Source: CAZSDU01 sp964429135
GTDB lineage: Bacteria; Bacteroidota; Bacteroidia; Bacteroidales; FEN-979
Reading direction: 5' to 3'
DNA: 64,000 nt
Assembly (NCBI GenBank): GCA_964429135.1
Contig: CAYSAU010000016.1
Location: forward strand, 1-64,000
The translations under genes and the position numbers were made by a program. Positions 17,791 to 27,368 of the stretch are shown here, piece after piece. Position 1 is the stretch's first letter. The number at the start of each line of letters is the position of its first letter. The notes below the pieces were generated by a model that ran no database searches, was not told the DNA's origin, and saw only the letters and a program-made list of their open reading frames with translations.

Positions 17791-18570
17791 ATGCCTGATA
17801 AACCTCTTATTCTGATCACCAATGATGACAGTGTCAAAGCCCCTGGAATCAGGGCGTTGATAGATATTGTACGCCCTTTCGGCAAAGTGGTTGTATTGGC
17901 ACCTGATCGCCCCCAATCCGGAACAGCTCATGCTGTGACCATCAATATTCCCCTTCGTATCGAATTGATCAGCCAGGAAGAGGATTATGAAGAATATACA
18001 TGTAACGGTACGCCGGCCGACTGTGTCAAGCTGGCGTTCAAGGTCATTCTGAAGCGCCGCCCCGATTATTTGTTTTCCGGAATCAATCATGGCACCAATG
18101 CTTCCATTAATATCATCTATTCCGGTACCATGGCAGCAGTTTTTGAAGGGGCGATGGGGGGAGTGACATCGGTGGGTTTTTCTCTTGATAATTATAGTAT
18201 GATGGCTGATTTTAAACCTTGCCGGAACGTGATCAAAACCATTGTGGAAAAAGTGATACTGCATGGTTTACCCCGGGGAGTCTGCCTGAATGTTAATATT
18301 CCTGATGTCCCTGAAAGCGATATCAGGGGAATCAAGGTTTGTCGTCAGTCAGAAGGAACCTGGCTGGAGGATTTTGACGAACGTGAGGATCCCAATGGGA
18401 GAAAATATTACTGGATGAAAGGGGTCTTTGCCAAAATAGGAGATGGTCCCGATACTGATCAATGGGCCTTAGAACATCATTATGTTGCCGTAGTTCCTGT
18501 TCAGTTTGATTTTACGGCTAACCATGCCATTGAACCTGTTCAAAGAATGTTCCCATGCGATATTACCTGA
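17791..18570 (+). CDS. surE: 5'/3'-nucleotidase SurE
   Basis: SurE is a metal-dependent survival phosphatase acting on nucleoside monophosphates. The 259-residue protein has the N-terminal metal site LILITNDDSVKAPGIRAL (Asp12 and Asp13 region) and the APDRPQSGTAHAVT loop at about residues 37-50. TCNGTPADCVKLAF and FSGINHGTNAS also belong to the family signature. It overlaps lpxB by 16 nt, a gene pair common in Bacteroidetes, so the two are co-translated. Confidence 0.97.
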   Translation: MPDKPLILITNDDSVKAPGIRALIDIVRPFGKVVVLAPDRPQSGTAHAVTINIPLRIELISQEEDYEEYTCNGTPADCVKLAFKVILKRRPDYLFSGINHGTNASINIIYSGTMAAVFEGAMGGVTSVGFSLDNYSMMADFKPCRNVIKTIVEKVILHGLPRGVCLNVNIPDVPESDIRGIKVCRQSEGTWLEDFDEREDPNGRKYYWMKGVFAKIGDGPDTDQWALEHHYVAVVPVQFDFTANHAIEPVQRMFPCDIT

Positions 18571-19676
18571 TTGCAGGAGAAGCTTCAGGCGATCTGCATG
18601 CCTCCAACCTGATGCTTGAATTGCATCTGCTTGATCAGGATGCAGTTTTTCGCGGCTGGGGAGGAGATAAAATGGAAGCTGCCGGAGCCAGCCTGGTCAA
18701 ACATTACCGGGACCTGGCCTTCATGGGTTTTTTTCAGGTAATCACTCATTTGCCTGCCATCAGGAAGAATTTTATTTTTTGTGAAAAGGATATCCTTTCA
18801 TTTGATCCTGACGTGCTTATCCTGATCGATTATCCGGGCTTTAACCTGAGAATGGCTAAATTTGCAGCCATGCATGGGATCAAGGTATTCTATTACATCT
18901 CACCCCAGCTCTGGGCCTGGAGATCATCCAGGGTGAACATCCTTAAAAAATATGTTAATCGCACCTTTGTGATACTTCCTTTTGAAAAGGATTTCTATGC
19001 CCGTTTTCAGTATCCTGTGGATTTTGTTGGCCATCCTTTGCTGGATGTAATCAGGGATGAACCCTTAGCTGTGGATCGGGCAACTTTTCTTCAGAAACAT
19101 CGACTCCCTGAGCGGCCGGTCATTGCTTTGTTACCTGGGAGCAGGAAAATGGAAATCCAAAAAATGCTGCGACAAATGCTGAAGGTGATCCCGTTTTTTC
19201 AGGATTATCAGTTTATTATTGCAGGGGCGCCTTCCATTCCGCTTTCCTTTTATCAAGACATAGTTAAGAATGATAAGCTAACTGTCTTTTTCGATGAGAC
19301 CTATCCTCTGTTGAAACATTGTGAAGCAGCATTGGTCACTTCAGGAACCGCCACGCTTGAAGCAGCTCTTCTCGGTGCACCTCAGGTTGTCTGTTATCAG
19401 GGAGATGCGTTTTCCTATTTCATCGCCCGTAAAATTGTCCATGTTAACTATATTTCGCTTGTCAACCTGATTCTGGATAAACCGCTGGTCAAAGAACTGA
19501 TTCAGTCAGAGCTCACATCAGATAACTTGATCCGGGAGCTCAGACTAATCCTTGTTGATCTCTCTGTAAGGAGAAAAATTTCTGAGGGGTATTCTATCCT
19601 GCGCCAAAAACTCGGCGGACCAGGGGCATCACATAATACTGCCCGGTTGATGATACAATATTTGTCTGAAAATTGA
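18555..19676 (+). CDS. lpxB: Lipid-A-disaccharide synthase
   Basis: LpxB condenses UDP-2,3-diacylglucosamine with lipid X to form the lipid A disaccharide at the inner membrane. The 373-residue protein begins with YYLIAGEASGDLHASNL. It contains the QLWAWRSSRVNILKKYVNR segment (about residues 117-135), ALLPGSRKMEI and the nucleotide-sugar site VTSGTATLEAALLGAPQVV. The length is normal. Its presence indicates a diderm cell with lipid A. Confidence 0.97.
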   Translation: MRYYLIAGEASGDLHASNLMLELHLLDQDAVFRGWGGDKMEAAGASLVKHYRDLAFMGFFQVITHLPAIRKNFIFCEKDILSFDPDVLILIDYPGFNLRMAKFAAMHGIKVFYYISPQLWAWRSSRVNILKKYVNRTFVILPFEKDFYARFQYPVDFVGHPLLDVIRDEPLAVDRATFLQKHRLPERPVIALLPGSRKMEIQKMLRQMLKVIPFFQDYQFIIAGAPSIPLSFYQDIVKNDKLTVFFDETYPLLKHCEAALVTSGTATLEAALLGAPQVVCYQGDAFSYFIARKIVHVNYISLVNLILDKPLVKELIQSELTSDNLIRELRLILVDLSVRRKISEGYSILRQKLGGPGASHNTARLMIQYLSEN

Positions 19677-19698
19677 GTTGATTTTTAAATTTTATTTT

Positions 19699-20670
19699 AT
19701 GAAACGAATTTTCTTAATTCTCTTAATTTTTTTCTTTTCTGGCCATTTTCTTTATGCCCAACCCGAATTACAGAAACCGGGTGATACCGGCAGAATGACG
19801 ATTACCGTCAACCCGGTAAAACCCGATACGACGACTTTAAAAAAGAACAAAAAACTGAATTCAGGTAAGCCGGAACAGAAAGTGCCGACTAAGCTTCAAC
19901 GACCGCTTGACACCAACCAGGCAAAAGCATTGCAATTATATAACCTGGGAAATCTTAAGGTGAAACAGAAGGATTATGAAGGAGCCATCGCTGACTATAC
20001 CAGATCGCTGGCACTATTCGAAAATGGAAATGCTTATGTGCGTCGCGGTTATACCTATCTCGCGCTGCAAAATTTTGATTCTGCAGTTGCAGATGCCAAG
20101 TCAGGACTGAAGCTATTGCCTTTTAACGCCCAAGCGCACCTCATCCTAGGCGTGATCAGTTTTGAAAGAGGTGATTATGAAAACGCGGAAAAGAGCCTGA
20201 CCCAGTCTGTCAAATTTGATAAAAAGAATCCCTTGACCTATAATTATCTCGCTGCACTTAGGTATCTGAAGAAGGACTATCTGGGAGCATACCTTTACTA
20301 TGATTCCGTTGCCCGTCTGAATCCGAATTTTCCGGATGTTTATACGAACCGTGGAATGATGAATCATTACCTGAATAAATACAAGGAAGCCATAGATGAT
20401 TTCGGTATGGCCATCAAAGCGGATAGTAACGATGCCAATGCCTATAATAACAGGGGCGCAACTGAACTTGCTTCCAAAGATTTTCAAGCGTCACTGGATG
20501 ACTTAAATAAGGCCATCAGCCTGAAAGCAGAGTACCCTAATGCATTTTTCAACCGAGGAAAAGTGAAGCATTTGATGGGAGATCTGGAAGGTGCCTGTGC
20601 CGATTGGAAAATCGCTTTATCCTATGGGGAAAAAACAGCTGAGGAATTGATTAAAAAGTTCTGTCAATAA
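19699..20670 (+). CDS. Exported tetratricopeptide-repeat protein
   Basis: The chosen ATG gives a protein of 323 residues starting MKRIFLILLIFFFSG, a signal peptide ending at about LYAQ. The frame is open 21 nt further up without a better start. After a Lys/Pro/Thr-rich linker, six or seven TPR units run from about residue 80 to the C-terminus, with recurring elements such as ALQLYNLGNLKVKQKDYEGA and NPLTYNYLAALRYLKKDYLGA. It probably works as a periplasmic scaffold; its partner is unknown. It follows lpxB closely and may be co-transcribed. Confidence 0.8.
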   Translation: MKRIFLILLIFFFSGHFLYAQPELQKPGDTGRMTITVNPVKPDTTTLKKNKKLNSGKPEQKVPTKLQRPLDTNQAKALQLYNLGNLKVKQKDYEGAIADYTRSLALFENGNAYVRRGYTYLALQNFDSAVADAKSGLKLLPFNAQAHLILGVISFERGDYENAEKSLTQSVKFDKKNPLTYNYLAALRYLKKDYLGAYLYYDSVARLNPNFPDVYTNRGMMNHYLNKYKEAIDDFGMAIKADSNDANAYNNRGATELASKDFQASLDDLNKAISLKAEYPNAFFNRGKVKHLMGDLEGACADWKIALSYGEKTAEELIKKFCQ

Positions 20671-20728
20671 TATTGTCAGATAGCCGTATTACCTTTCTTT
20701 TTTTTCCGGATTAAGCGGAAAAACAAGA

Positions 20729-22879
20729 ATGAATTTCTGGCGGCCTTATCCCTTACTTCGTTTAATTATTCCATTCCTTTCCGGAATCGTCATTGGAATC
20801 TGCCTGCCAGTTTTTTCCGCAATTCCGACTCCTGTTTATGTCCTCATCCCACTGATCAGTTTTTTCCTGATCATGCTTTCAAAAAGGTATTACGGATTCA
20901 GGTTTCGTTATTTTACCGGACTACTACTGTTCGTCTTTTTTATTTTCACCGGCTATGAGCTCAGTCATTCTGCGATCACCAAACTGTGCAGGCAGAAATC
21001 CAGTCCACAAGACGGCTTCTACCTCTTGGAACTTACAGAACAACCTGTTGTCAAGTCATCCTACATGAGAATTTTCTGTAAGGCCCGATATAAACGTGAT
21101 CAGGAGGCGAAATGGATTCCGGTAACGGGCAATTATCTGCTGAATATGAAAATGAATGTTTCTCAAAGGCCTTTATTTTATGGGGATATTCTTGTTGTAA
21201 AAACCAATTGGCAGGAAATCAGAAATACCGCTAACCCTAATTGTTTTAATTATTCAGAATATCTTTCCAGAAGGGGTATACATTATCAGGCCTGGGTGGA
21301 GGATGGTGACTGGATAAAAGTGCTCAGGTCAGGTGGATGGTTGAAATCATGGTCCTTTACTTTACGTGATCATCTGCTTGATTTGCTGAGAAATAACAAG
21401 CTGAAAGGAAATGAATTCGCAGTGGCTGCTGCATTGCTTCTTGGTCAGGTAAATGAACTTGAAACCGGACTGAGAAAAGCGTATGCTGCATCTGGCGCCA
21501 TGCATATCCTCTCTGTTTCCGGTATGCATGTTGGGGTGATATACCTGTTCTTTAATTTTTTCCTTGGATTTCTCGATAGAAGAAAAACAGGACGCCTTTT
21601 AAAGACCTTTATCATGTTGTTTCTGATATGGGGATATGCCTTCATAACCGGGCTTTCTCCTTCTGTGGTAAGGGCTTCGACAATGCTGAGCTTTATCATC
21701 ACGGGAAAAGCGTTGAACCGTCATCCTGAGCCGCTTAATATCCTTGCTGCGTCCTTGTTTTTTATTCTTATCCTTGATCCGCTGATCATCCGGGAAATCG
21801 GATTTCAGCTTTCTTATCTGGCCGTAACAGGCATTTATCTGCTCTATAAACCGGTATATGACTGCATGGTCACCTCCTTATGGTTTTGGGATAAGGTCTG
21901 GTCTGTACTCTCCATCTCATTGGTAGCCCAACTGGCCACCGGACCATTAAGTCTTTACTATTTCCATCAGTTTCCTAATTACTTCCTACTGACTAATCTT
22001 TTCATCGCACCTTTGTCAAGTCTTATCATATACACGGGCATAATTGCTCTGGGTTTTGGCGCTGTTCCATTGGTATCAGTAATTATGACATCTGCTCTCG
22101 GAGGTCTTGTAAGCGGGTTGAATTTCATCATCCGCTTTGTCGAAAGCTTACCCTTTTCTATAACCAGCGGTGTTTACCTGACAATGCCTGAGTTGCTTAT
22201 TTTTTATACGCTGATCATTCTTGCGTGTATCTTCCTGATTAAGAAGAAACAAGTTTTGGTGTTTCCCATTCTCATCTGTATAATCATCTTGCAGTTTTCG
22301 TTTTTATACTATAAATTGGATAGGTTAGAAATGAACAGGATTACGGTGTATAATCTGAAGGGCTTATCCGGCATTGAATTGAGCGGAAACGACAGGGCTG
22401 ATTTTTTTTATGACTCCCATGTGATAAAAGGATTTTCCCAGAAGCTCGACTACGCAACAGCGTTGATCACACCTGGTTGGGAAGCCAGAAAAATTGAACG
22501 GAAAAGATTATATTGGTTGGGATCCTCATCGGTGAAAAATGCCAGAGATCCAACTCATGTAAGGTGGAAAAAGTGGAATCATTTTATGCAGTTTGAGTCA
22601 AAAAGGATCGCCATAGTCAATGAAAATTTTTCCCCGGATACAAATGCAGTGATATTCTTGGATTTTATCATCATTAGCGGAAACCCAAAAATTAGTATCC
22701 GGGAGCTTCGTAAGTTTTTTCCTCAGGGTGAAATCGTGATTGATGCCAGTAACCATCCATATAATGTAACAAAATGGTTGAAGGAAGCAGCAATGTTTCG
22801 TATTTCCTGTCATGCTGTAACAAGAGACGGGGCATTCGTCAGGGAATTTAAAAAAGATGTTTGCATTTTGGAAAAATAA
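20729..22879 (+). CDS. comEC: ComEC/Rec2 family DNA-uptake channel protein
   Basis: ComEC forms the inner-membrane channel for single-stranded DNA during natural transformation. The 716-residue protein has three N-terminal membrane segments, a periplasmic DUF4131-type region, and then the competence domain with AAALLLGQVNEL, AYAASGAMHILSVSGMHVGVI and ITGLSPSVVRASTM in a multi-segment membrane core. The C-terminal 200 residues are soluble, but the metallo-beta-lactamase HxHxDH motif of full-length ComEC is not visible. This form is common in Bacteroidetes. Whether this strain is transformable cannot be told. Confidence 0.9.
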   Translation: MNFWRPYPLLRLIIPFLSGIVIGICLPVFSAIPTPVYVLIPLISFFLIMLSKRYYGFRFRYFTGLLLFVFFIFTGYELSHSAITKLCRQKSSPQDGFYLLELTEQPVVKSSYMRIFCKARYKRDQEAKWIPVTGNYLLNMKMNVSQRPLFYGDILVVKTNWQEIRNTANPNCFNYSEYLSRRGIHYQAWVEDGDWIKVLRSGGWLKSWSFTLRDHLLDLLRNNKLKGNEFAVAAALLLGQVNELETGLRKAYAASGAMHILSVSGMHVGVIYLFFNFFLGFLDRRKTGRLLKTFIMLFLIWGYAFITGLSPSVVRASTMLSFIITGKALNRHPEPLNILAASLFFILILDPLIIREIGFQLSYLAVTGIYLLYKPVYDCMVTSLWFWDKVWSVLSISLVAQLATGPLSLYYFHQFPNYFLLTNLFIAPLSSLIIYTGIIALGFGAVPLVSVIMTSALGGLVSGLNFIIRFVESLPFSITSGVYLTMPELLIFYTLIILACIFLIKKKQVLVFPILICIIILQFSFLYYKLDRLEMNRITVYNLKGLSGIELSGNDRADFFYDSHVIKGFSQKLDYATALITPGWEARKIERKRLYWLGSSSVKNARDPTHVRWKKWNHFMQFESKRIAIVNENFSPDTNAVIFLDFIIISGNPKISIRELRKFFPQGEIVIDASNHPYNVTKWLKEAAMFRISCHAVTRDGAFVREFKKDVCILEK

Positions 22880-22890
22880 ATGTACATTTG
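22860..22890 (+). promoter_or_regulatory. Promoter of tRNA-Asp (TTTG-19-TACATTTG)
   Basis: TTTG at 22860-22863 and TACATTTG at 22883-22890 are separated by exactly 19 bp, the Bacteroidetes -33/-7 arrangement. The -7 box ends 13 nt before the tRNA. The promoter overlaps the last codons of comEC. Confidence 0.8.
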
Positions 22891-22903
22891 TGCCTCCAAT
22901 TGA

Positions 22904-22977
22904 GGATCGGTAGTTCAGTTGGTTAGAATGCCGCCCTGTCACGGCGGAGGTCGCGAGTTCGAGTCTCGTCCGGTCCG
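22904..22977 (+). tRNA. tRNA-Asp(GUC)
   Basis: The acceptor stem GGATCGG/CCGGTCC has a G-U pair, with discriminator G. The D arm has TAGTTCAGTTGGTTAGA, the anticodon loop CTGTCAC (anticodon GTC) sits in a CCGCC/GGCGG stem, and the T arm is CGCGAGTTCGAGTCTCG. CCA is not encoded. It has its own promoter and terminator, so it is a monocistronic tRNA gene. Confidence 0.96.
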
Positions 22978-22980
22978 CTG

Positions 22981-23004
22981 AAGCCCCAGCCCGGGGCTTT
23001 TTTT
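22981..23004 (+). terminator. Intrinsic terminator of tRNA-Asp
   Basis: AGCCCC (22982-22987) pairs with GGGGCT (22993-22998) around a 5-nt loop, followed by an unbroken T-run to 23004. It lies 4 nt after the tRNA. Confidence 0.85.
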
Positions 23005-23094
23005 ATGCTCATATTTTATTAAATGAGTTTAGCTCTTAGTACAAGTATTACCCCGGACTATACGGAAATTCAACTCTACTATAAAATAATAATA

Positions 23095-23793
23095 TTATCC
23101 AAGATTGCTTTTTAAACGATAACCGACACCGGGTTCAGTGATAAGGAGAACGGGCAAAGAGGGTTCATTTTCGATTTTTTTTCTGAGCTGTGCAATATGA
23201 ACTCTGAGAATTTGGGCATTTGAGGAATAGGGATTTGACCAGATTTTTTCACTGATGAATGAATGTGTTAAAACCTTTCCCGCATTTCTGACGAAGAGGC
23301 TGAGTAACGAAAATTCGGTGACGGTCAATTTGACTTCGATATTTTTAACTTTAACGATCCTGGAATTAAGATCAACCTCAAGGTCTCCGCTGGTAAAAAC
23401 GGGAGATTCATCCAGGCGGAGGGAATGTCGGATGGCAACCCTTATCCGTGCCAATAGTTCTCCGGTATTAAAAGGCTTGGTAATATAATCATCAGCGCCA
23501 GTATTAAGCGCTGAAATTTTTAAAGATTCATCATCTTTGACGGTCAGAACGATAATGGGCAGATTAGACCATTCACGCAGACGATGCAATACGTTAAGAC
23601 CGTCATCATCTGGAAGCCCCAGATCTAAGAGTACCACGTCCGGCCTGTGCATGGCAGCAGCCATTAACCCTTCATGTGCATTTCCTTCCTCGAAAACCTT
23701 GAAGTTATTCGCCTCCAGCATCATCCTTAACAATCGCCGGATGGGCTGTTCATCATCAATGATCAATACTTTATATTTATTGCTGTTTTCCAT
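23095..23793 (-). CDS. KdpE-like OmpR-family response regulator
   Basis: The 232-residue protein has an N-terminal receiver domain with phosphoacceptor Asp57 in VVLLDLGLP and the conserved Lys in DYITKPF. A C-terminal winged helix follows, ending LLITEPGVGYRLKS. The arrangement and the GADDYITKPFNTGELLARIRVA stretch (split here) are typical of KdpE. It overlaps the kinase gene by 17 nt, so the two are translationally coupled. No kdpFABC operon is present; the adjacent divergent gene is kup, which makes Kup the likely target. Confidence 0.88.
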   Translation of the reverse strand: MENSNKYKVLIIDDEQPIRRLLRMMLEANNFKVFEEGNAHEGLMAAAMHRPDVVLLDLGLPDDDGLNVLHRLREWSNLPIIVLTVKDDESLKISALNTGADDYITKPFNTGELLARIRVAIRHSLRLDESPVFTSGDLEVDLNSRIVKVKNIEVKLTVTEFSLLSLFVRNAGKVLTHSFISEKIWSNPYSSNAQILRVHIAQLRKKIENEPSLPVLLITEPGVGYRLKSNLG

Positions 23794-25267
23794 GGTTGAT
23801 TTTCAAATTGATGATCACTTCAAGCCCCCCTGAAGGCCTGTTATTAACGTTTATGGTTCCTCCATGCAATTCAGTAATTGCCCTTGAGATAGTCAGTCCC
23901 AATCCGGTTCCTCCGCTTCGGGTACCCGGTACCCTGAAAAATTTTTCGAACAGTTGATGACGAAATTGTTCCGGTATCCCGGGACCTTCGTCTTGTACTG
24001 TAATGGATATATTTTCCTCACCAGATCTTTTTATCATAATGATTATTTGCGTTTGCTTTGGTGAATAGGAAACGGCATTATGAAGAACATTGAACAGTAC
24101 TTGTCTAAGCAAATTGATATCGGCACGTATAAATGGGAGGTTTTCTTCGATATCGATTTTCAGGGCATGTTCGCATATTTTCAGATCATTATTGACAATG
24201 CCTATAAGATCTGCAATGTCGCAAACCTGCATGTTTAGCTTAAGGATCCCGGATTCAATACGTGACATATCAAGAATATTTTCCACCAGGTGGTTCAGCC
24301 TTAAAGAGGCAATTTCAAGTTCTTCCCCAATTTGTTTCCTCAGTTCAGGTTCAGAATAGGTTTTCGTGTCGTTCAAATTTGCGACGGCTGCAGAAATGAT
24401 GGAGATAGGAGTTTTAAGCTCATGTGATACGCTGTTAAGCACAGTCCGAAATAATTTTTCAGATTCTGAGCTAATTTCTTTTTCCTTTGCCTGATCGATA
24501 TTCATTTCCCGATCAAGGGCTGAAGCAAGAAGGGTAAGTAACGACTGTAATAAAATCAGTTGTTCATCTCTTGGAATTTTTTTATCTGGTAATTGAATAC
24601 CGATAATACCAATCAATTTTCTGGCTACTGTCAAGGGATAAAAAATAACACCTTCAGTCGTCACAGTATATGTTTTAGTTGGATCGGAAAATACTGACAG
24701 GGCTGCATGAAAGGACTGATCGCTGTGTAAACGTGCATCTCCAAAAGGACGACAGGATAATCCATCCCCATTTTTCTCTTTGAGATATATAAGCACAGGA
24801 CTACAGAAATTATTTAAGATTCCTTCTTCAGCATGTTTAACCACATCTTTTATAGAAACGGAATCATTTAAGGATTCGAGAAAGCGGTGAATGCGCTGAA
24901 GCTGCTCCTGGCTTTGCTGTAGTGTTATTTTACTTTTTCTGATCCGGTTGATCAGAGCACTGGCAGCAATGGCAACGATAAGGTTGGTAAACAAAGCAAT
25001 CAGATCATGCAAACTATGAACCCTGAAGGTGTATAAGGGCTGAATGAAGAAGAAATTCCAGATCCCGAAAATTAGGATCGCAGTAAAAATCAATGCTGCT
25101 CGCCCTAAAAAAAGAGACAATACGGAAATGGTCATCAGAAAAATGAGACCGACGGACTGATACCCTATGGCATCCCGGATCGGGTAACATATTGCTGTTA
25201 CCATAATACTGGCAGCCAATGCAATAATAAAATCCAAAAAGCTATATCTGGGATTAGGAATAGTCAT
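23777..25267 (-). CDS. KdpD-like membrane sensor histidine kinase lacking the N-terminal KdpD domains
   Basis: Four membrane segments of DUF4118 type (about residues 8-105) are followed by a GAF-like region, a HisKA domain with SVSHELKTPISII (phospho-His in SHELKTP), and an ATPase domain with NVLHNAVSYSP, DEGPGIPEQF and GGTGLGLTISRA. The cytoplasmic N-terminal KdpD/Usp domains of full-length KdpD are absent, so c-di-AMP or Usp-type input is not expected through them. An in-frame ATG 15 nt upstream (25282) exists, but a TAnnTTTG box at 25284-25291 places transcription start at about that codon, so 25267 is preferred. Confidence 0.85.
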   Translation of the reverse strand: MTIPNPRYSFLDFIIALAASIMVTAICYPIRDAIGYQSVGLIFLMTISVLSLFLGRAALIFTAILIFGIWNFFFIQPLYTFRVHSLHDLIALFTNLIVAIAASALINRIRKSKITLQQSQEQLQRIHRFLESLNDSVSIKDVVKHAEEGILNNFCSPVLIYLKEKNGDGLSCRPFGDARLHSDQSFHAALSVFSDPTKTYTVTTEGVIFYPLTVARKLIGIIGIQLPDKKIPRDEQLILLQSLLTLLASALDREMNIDQAKEKEISSESEKLFRTVLNSVSHELKTPISIISAAVANLNDTKTYSEPELRKQIGEELEIASLRLNHLVENILDMSRIESGILKLNMQVCDIADLIGIVNNDLKICEHALKIDIEENLPFIRADINLLRQVLFNVLHNAVSYSPKQTQIIIMIKRSGEENISITVQDEGPGIPEQFRHQLFEKFFRVPGTRSGGTGLGLTISRAITELHGGTINVNNRPSGGLEVIINLKINHGKQQ

Positions 25268-25283
25268 GGTAAGAATTTCCATT

Positions 25284-25291
25284 CAAACATA
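25284..25291 (-). promoter_or_regulatory. TAnnTTTG box for the KdpDE-like pair
   Basis: On the minus strand this reads TATGTTTG, 17 nt before the chosen kinase start. No clear -33 element was seen. Confidence 0.45.
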
Positions 25292-25343
25292 AGCAATAAA
25301 ATGCATCCTTTGAACATCTCTTTATAGAATCTTTATGCCCAAG

Positions 25344-25359
25344 CTGTTAATCTTAACAG
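25344..25359. promoter_or_regulatory. Inverted repeat CTGTTAA-TC-TTAACAG upstream of kup (candidate operator)
   Basis: This is a perfect 7-bp inverted repeat with a 2-bp spacer. It lies 20 bp upstream of the kup -7 box and so covers the -33 region, in the divergent interval between the KdpD-like gene and kup. It is a plausible binding site for the neighbouring KdpE-like regulator. Binding is inferred. Confidence 0.5.
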
Positions 25360-25379
25360 GCTCCTTATAACTCCTCATT

Positions 25380-25387
25380 TACCTTTG
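25380..25387 (+). promoter_or_regulatory. TAnnTTTG box for kup
   Basis: TACCTTTG lies 22 nt before the kup ATG. The -33 position is occupied by the inverted repeat at 25344-25359 and does not carry TTTG, which would fit a regulated promoter. Confidence 0.6.
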
Positions 25388-25409
25388 GAATTATTTTCAA
25401 CAAGATGAT

Positions 25410-27359
25410 ATGGGGATAGGGAAAAGTGGTATCAACAAAGTCAGTGGAGCGGGTTTGATCATTACGCTTGGAATTGTTTTCGGAGACATTGGAACTTCCC
25501 CCTTATATGTTATCAAGGCCATTATATCAGGCGGTAATGACATTACAGAATTATTTATTTACGGTGGGTTATCCTGTATTTTCTGGACCATGACCCTTTT
25601 AACTACCGTAAAATATGTAATCATAACTTTAAGGGCAGATAATAAAGGGGAAGGTGGTATTTTAAGTCTTTTTGCGCTTATCAGGAGCAAGGCAAAATGG
25701 GCTTATATATTTGCCATTATCGGGGGTGCCGCGCTTCTCGCAGATGGTGTGATCACTCCTTCTTTAACTATTCTTTCTTCCGTTGAGGGTTTACAATTAT
25801 TAAATCCCCGGATTCCCGTCATCCTGGTTGCCATTGGTATCTTATCCCTTTTATTTTTTATGCAGCAATTTGGAACCCATACGATAGGAAAATTTTTCGG
25901 GCCACTGATGCTGATCTGGTTTATTATGCTGACCCTTCTTGGAGCTATTCAGATTGCCCATGAACCTGGTGTTTTGCGTGCGGTCAATCCGATATATGCC
26001 TATCGTTTTCTTACTGTTTATCCCGAAGGTTTTTTATTGCTAGGTGCTGTTTTTTTAGCAACAACAGGAGCTGAAGCCATGTATTCTGACTTAGGTCATT
26101 GTGGATTAAAAAATATCCGGATCAGCTGGGGCTTTGTCAAGTCGGCGTTGTTGATTAATTATTTTGGTCAGGGAGCCTGGGTGATTGGGATGATTTCAGA
26201 ATCATCAGATTTTGCTAATCCTTTTTATCAAATCATGCCCCACTGGTTTCTCATTCCTGGAATTGTGATCGCGACGATTGCTTCCGTGATTGCCAGCCAG
26301 GCGTTAATCAGTGGCTCATTTACACTTATCAGCGAGGCGATTTCTCTCAATTTCTGGCCGAAAATTAGGATTATTTATCCGACCAGGGTCAAAGGACAAA
26401 TGTATATTCCGACCATTAACTGGTCACTCTTTGCTTGTTGTATTATTGTGGTACTGATTTTCAGGGAATCTTCAAATATGGAGGCTGCCTATGGGTTGTC
26501 GATCACTATCACGATGCTGATGACGACCCTGCTTCTTGCCTTATACCTTTATAAATTCAAAGTTTCCATGTATGTAATCGTACTATTACTAATGGTTTAT
26601 CTGACCATTGAATGTTCATTTTTAATGGCGAACATGAATAAATTCATCTACGGGGGGTGGTTTACCATTCTTCTTGCCGGAATAATCGGTACTATCATGT
26701 TTATTTGGTACCGGGGAAGAAAAATCAGAAACAGTTTTACTGAATTTGTCAAGGTCAAAGATTATCAAGAGATACTCATTGCCCTGCATGAGGATCAATC
26801 CATTCCAAAATATGCAACCCATGCTGTATTTATTACTAAGGCGAACAGGGTTTCAGAAGTGGAATCGAAAATCCTGTTTTCGATTCTAAACAGGCAGCCC
26901 AAGAGGGCAGATGTTTATTGGCTTTTACATGTGGATATTCATGACGACCCTCACCTTATGGAGTATCGTGTAACCCAGGTGATTCCCAATATTTTGATAA
27001 AGATTGATTTTAGAATTGGTTTTAAAGTGCAACCAAGAATCAATCTTTTTTTCAGGCAGGTAGTGGAAGAGATGAACCGGAATCATGAAATAGATTTATT
27101 AAGCAGATACGATTCCCTTCGCCGATTTAATATAACAGGAGATTTTCGGTTTATTCTCATTGACCGCGTACAGAATTATGATTTTGACTTTCCGATGTTT
27201 GACCAGATAATCCTCAACGCTTATTCCATGATTAAGAAAATTGGGATTAGTGAAATCAAGGTATTGGGACTGGATACGAGTAGCGTGACTGAAGAGACTA
27301 TTCCATTACAAACGGGACCGCATAACCAAATTTTTATTCAGGGTGTAAGTGCTGTGTGA
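25410..27359 (+). CDS. kup: Potassium transporter Kup
   Basis: Kup (TrkD) takes up K+ with protons across the inner membrane. The 649-residue protein opens with the family motif GIVFGDIGTSPLYVIKAI (about residues 21-38). It has about twelve membrane segments up to about residue 450 and ends in a cytosolic domain (residues 450-649). Other Kup features are GGILSLFALI, ALLADGVITPSLTILSSVEG and GATGAEAMYSDLGH-type sequence near residue 220. The divergent KdpDE-like pair suggests control by K+ or osmotic stress. Confidence 0.96.
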   Translation: MGIGKSGINKVSGAGLIITLGIVFGDIGTSPLYVIKAIISGGNDITELFIYGGLSCIFWTMTLLTTVKYVIITLRADNKGEGGILSLFALIRSKAKWAYIFAIIGGAALLADGVITPSLTILSSVEGLQLLNPRIPVILVAIGILSLLFFMQQFGTHTIGKFFGPLMLIWFIMLTLLGAIQIAHEPGVLRAVNPIYAYRFLTVYPEGFLLLGAVFLATTGAEAMYSDLGHCGLKNIRISWGFVKSALLINYFGQGAWVIGMISESSDFANPFYQIMPHWFLIPGIVIATIASVIASQALISGSFTLISEAISLNFWPKIRIIYPTRVKGQMYIPTINWSLFACCIIVVLIFRESSNMEAAYGLSITITMLMTTLLLALYLYKFKVSMYVIVLLLMVYLTIECSFLMANMNKFIYGGWFTILLAGIIGTIMFIWYRGRKIRNSFTEFVKVKDYQEILIALHEDQSIPKYATHAVFITKANRVSEVESKILFSILNRQPKRADVYWLLHVDIHDDPHLMEYRVTQVIPNILIKIDFRIGFKVQPRINLFFRQVVEEMNRNHEIDLLSRYDSLRRFNITGDFRFILIDRVQNYDFDFPMFDQIILNAYSMIKKIGISEIKVLGLDTSSVTEETIPLQTGPHNQIFIQGVSAV

Positions 27360-27368
27360 AATGCAATC

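Noticed and set aside
17764..18264. 166-codon open frame antisense to surE
   Set aside because: It covers the conserved core of SurE in reverse and has no recognisable domain.
20671..20728. Hairpin TTTTCCG/CGGAAAA before comEC as a terminator
   Set aside because: The T-run precedes the stem and no T-run follows it on the plus strand; in the minus direction no gene ends there.
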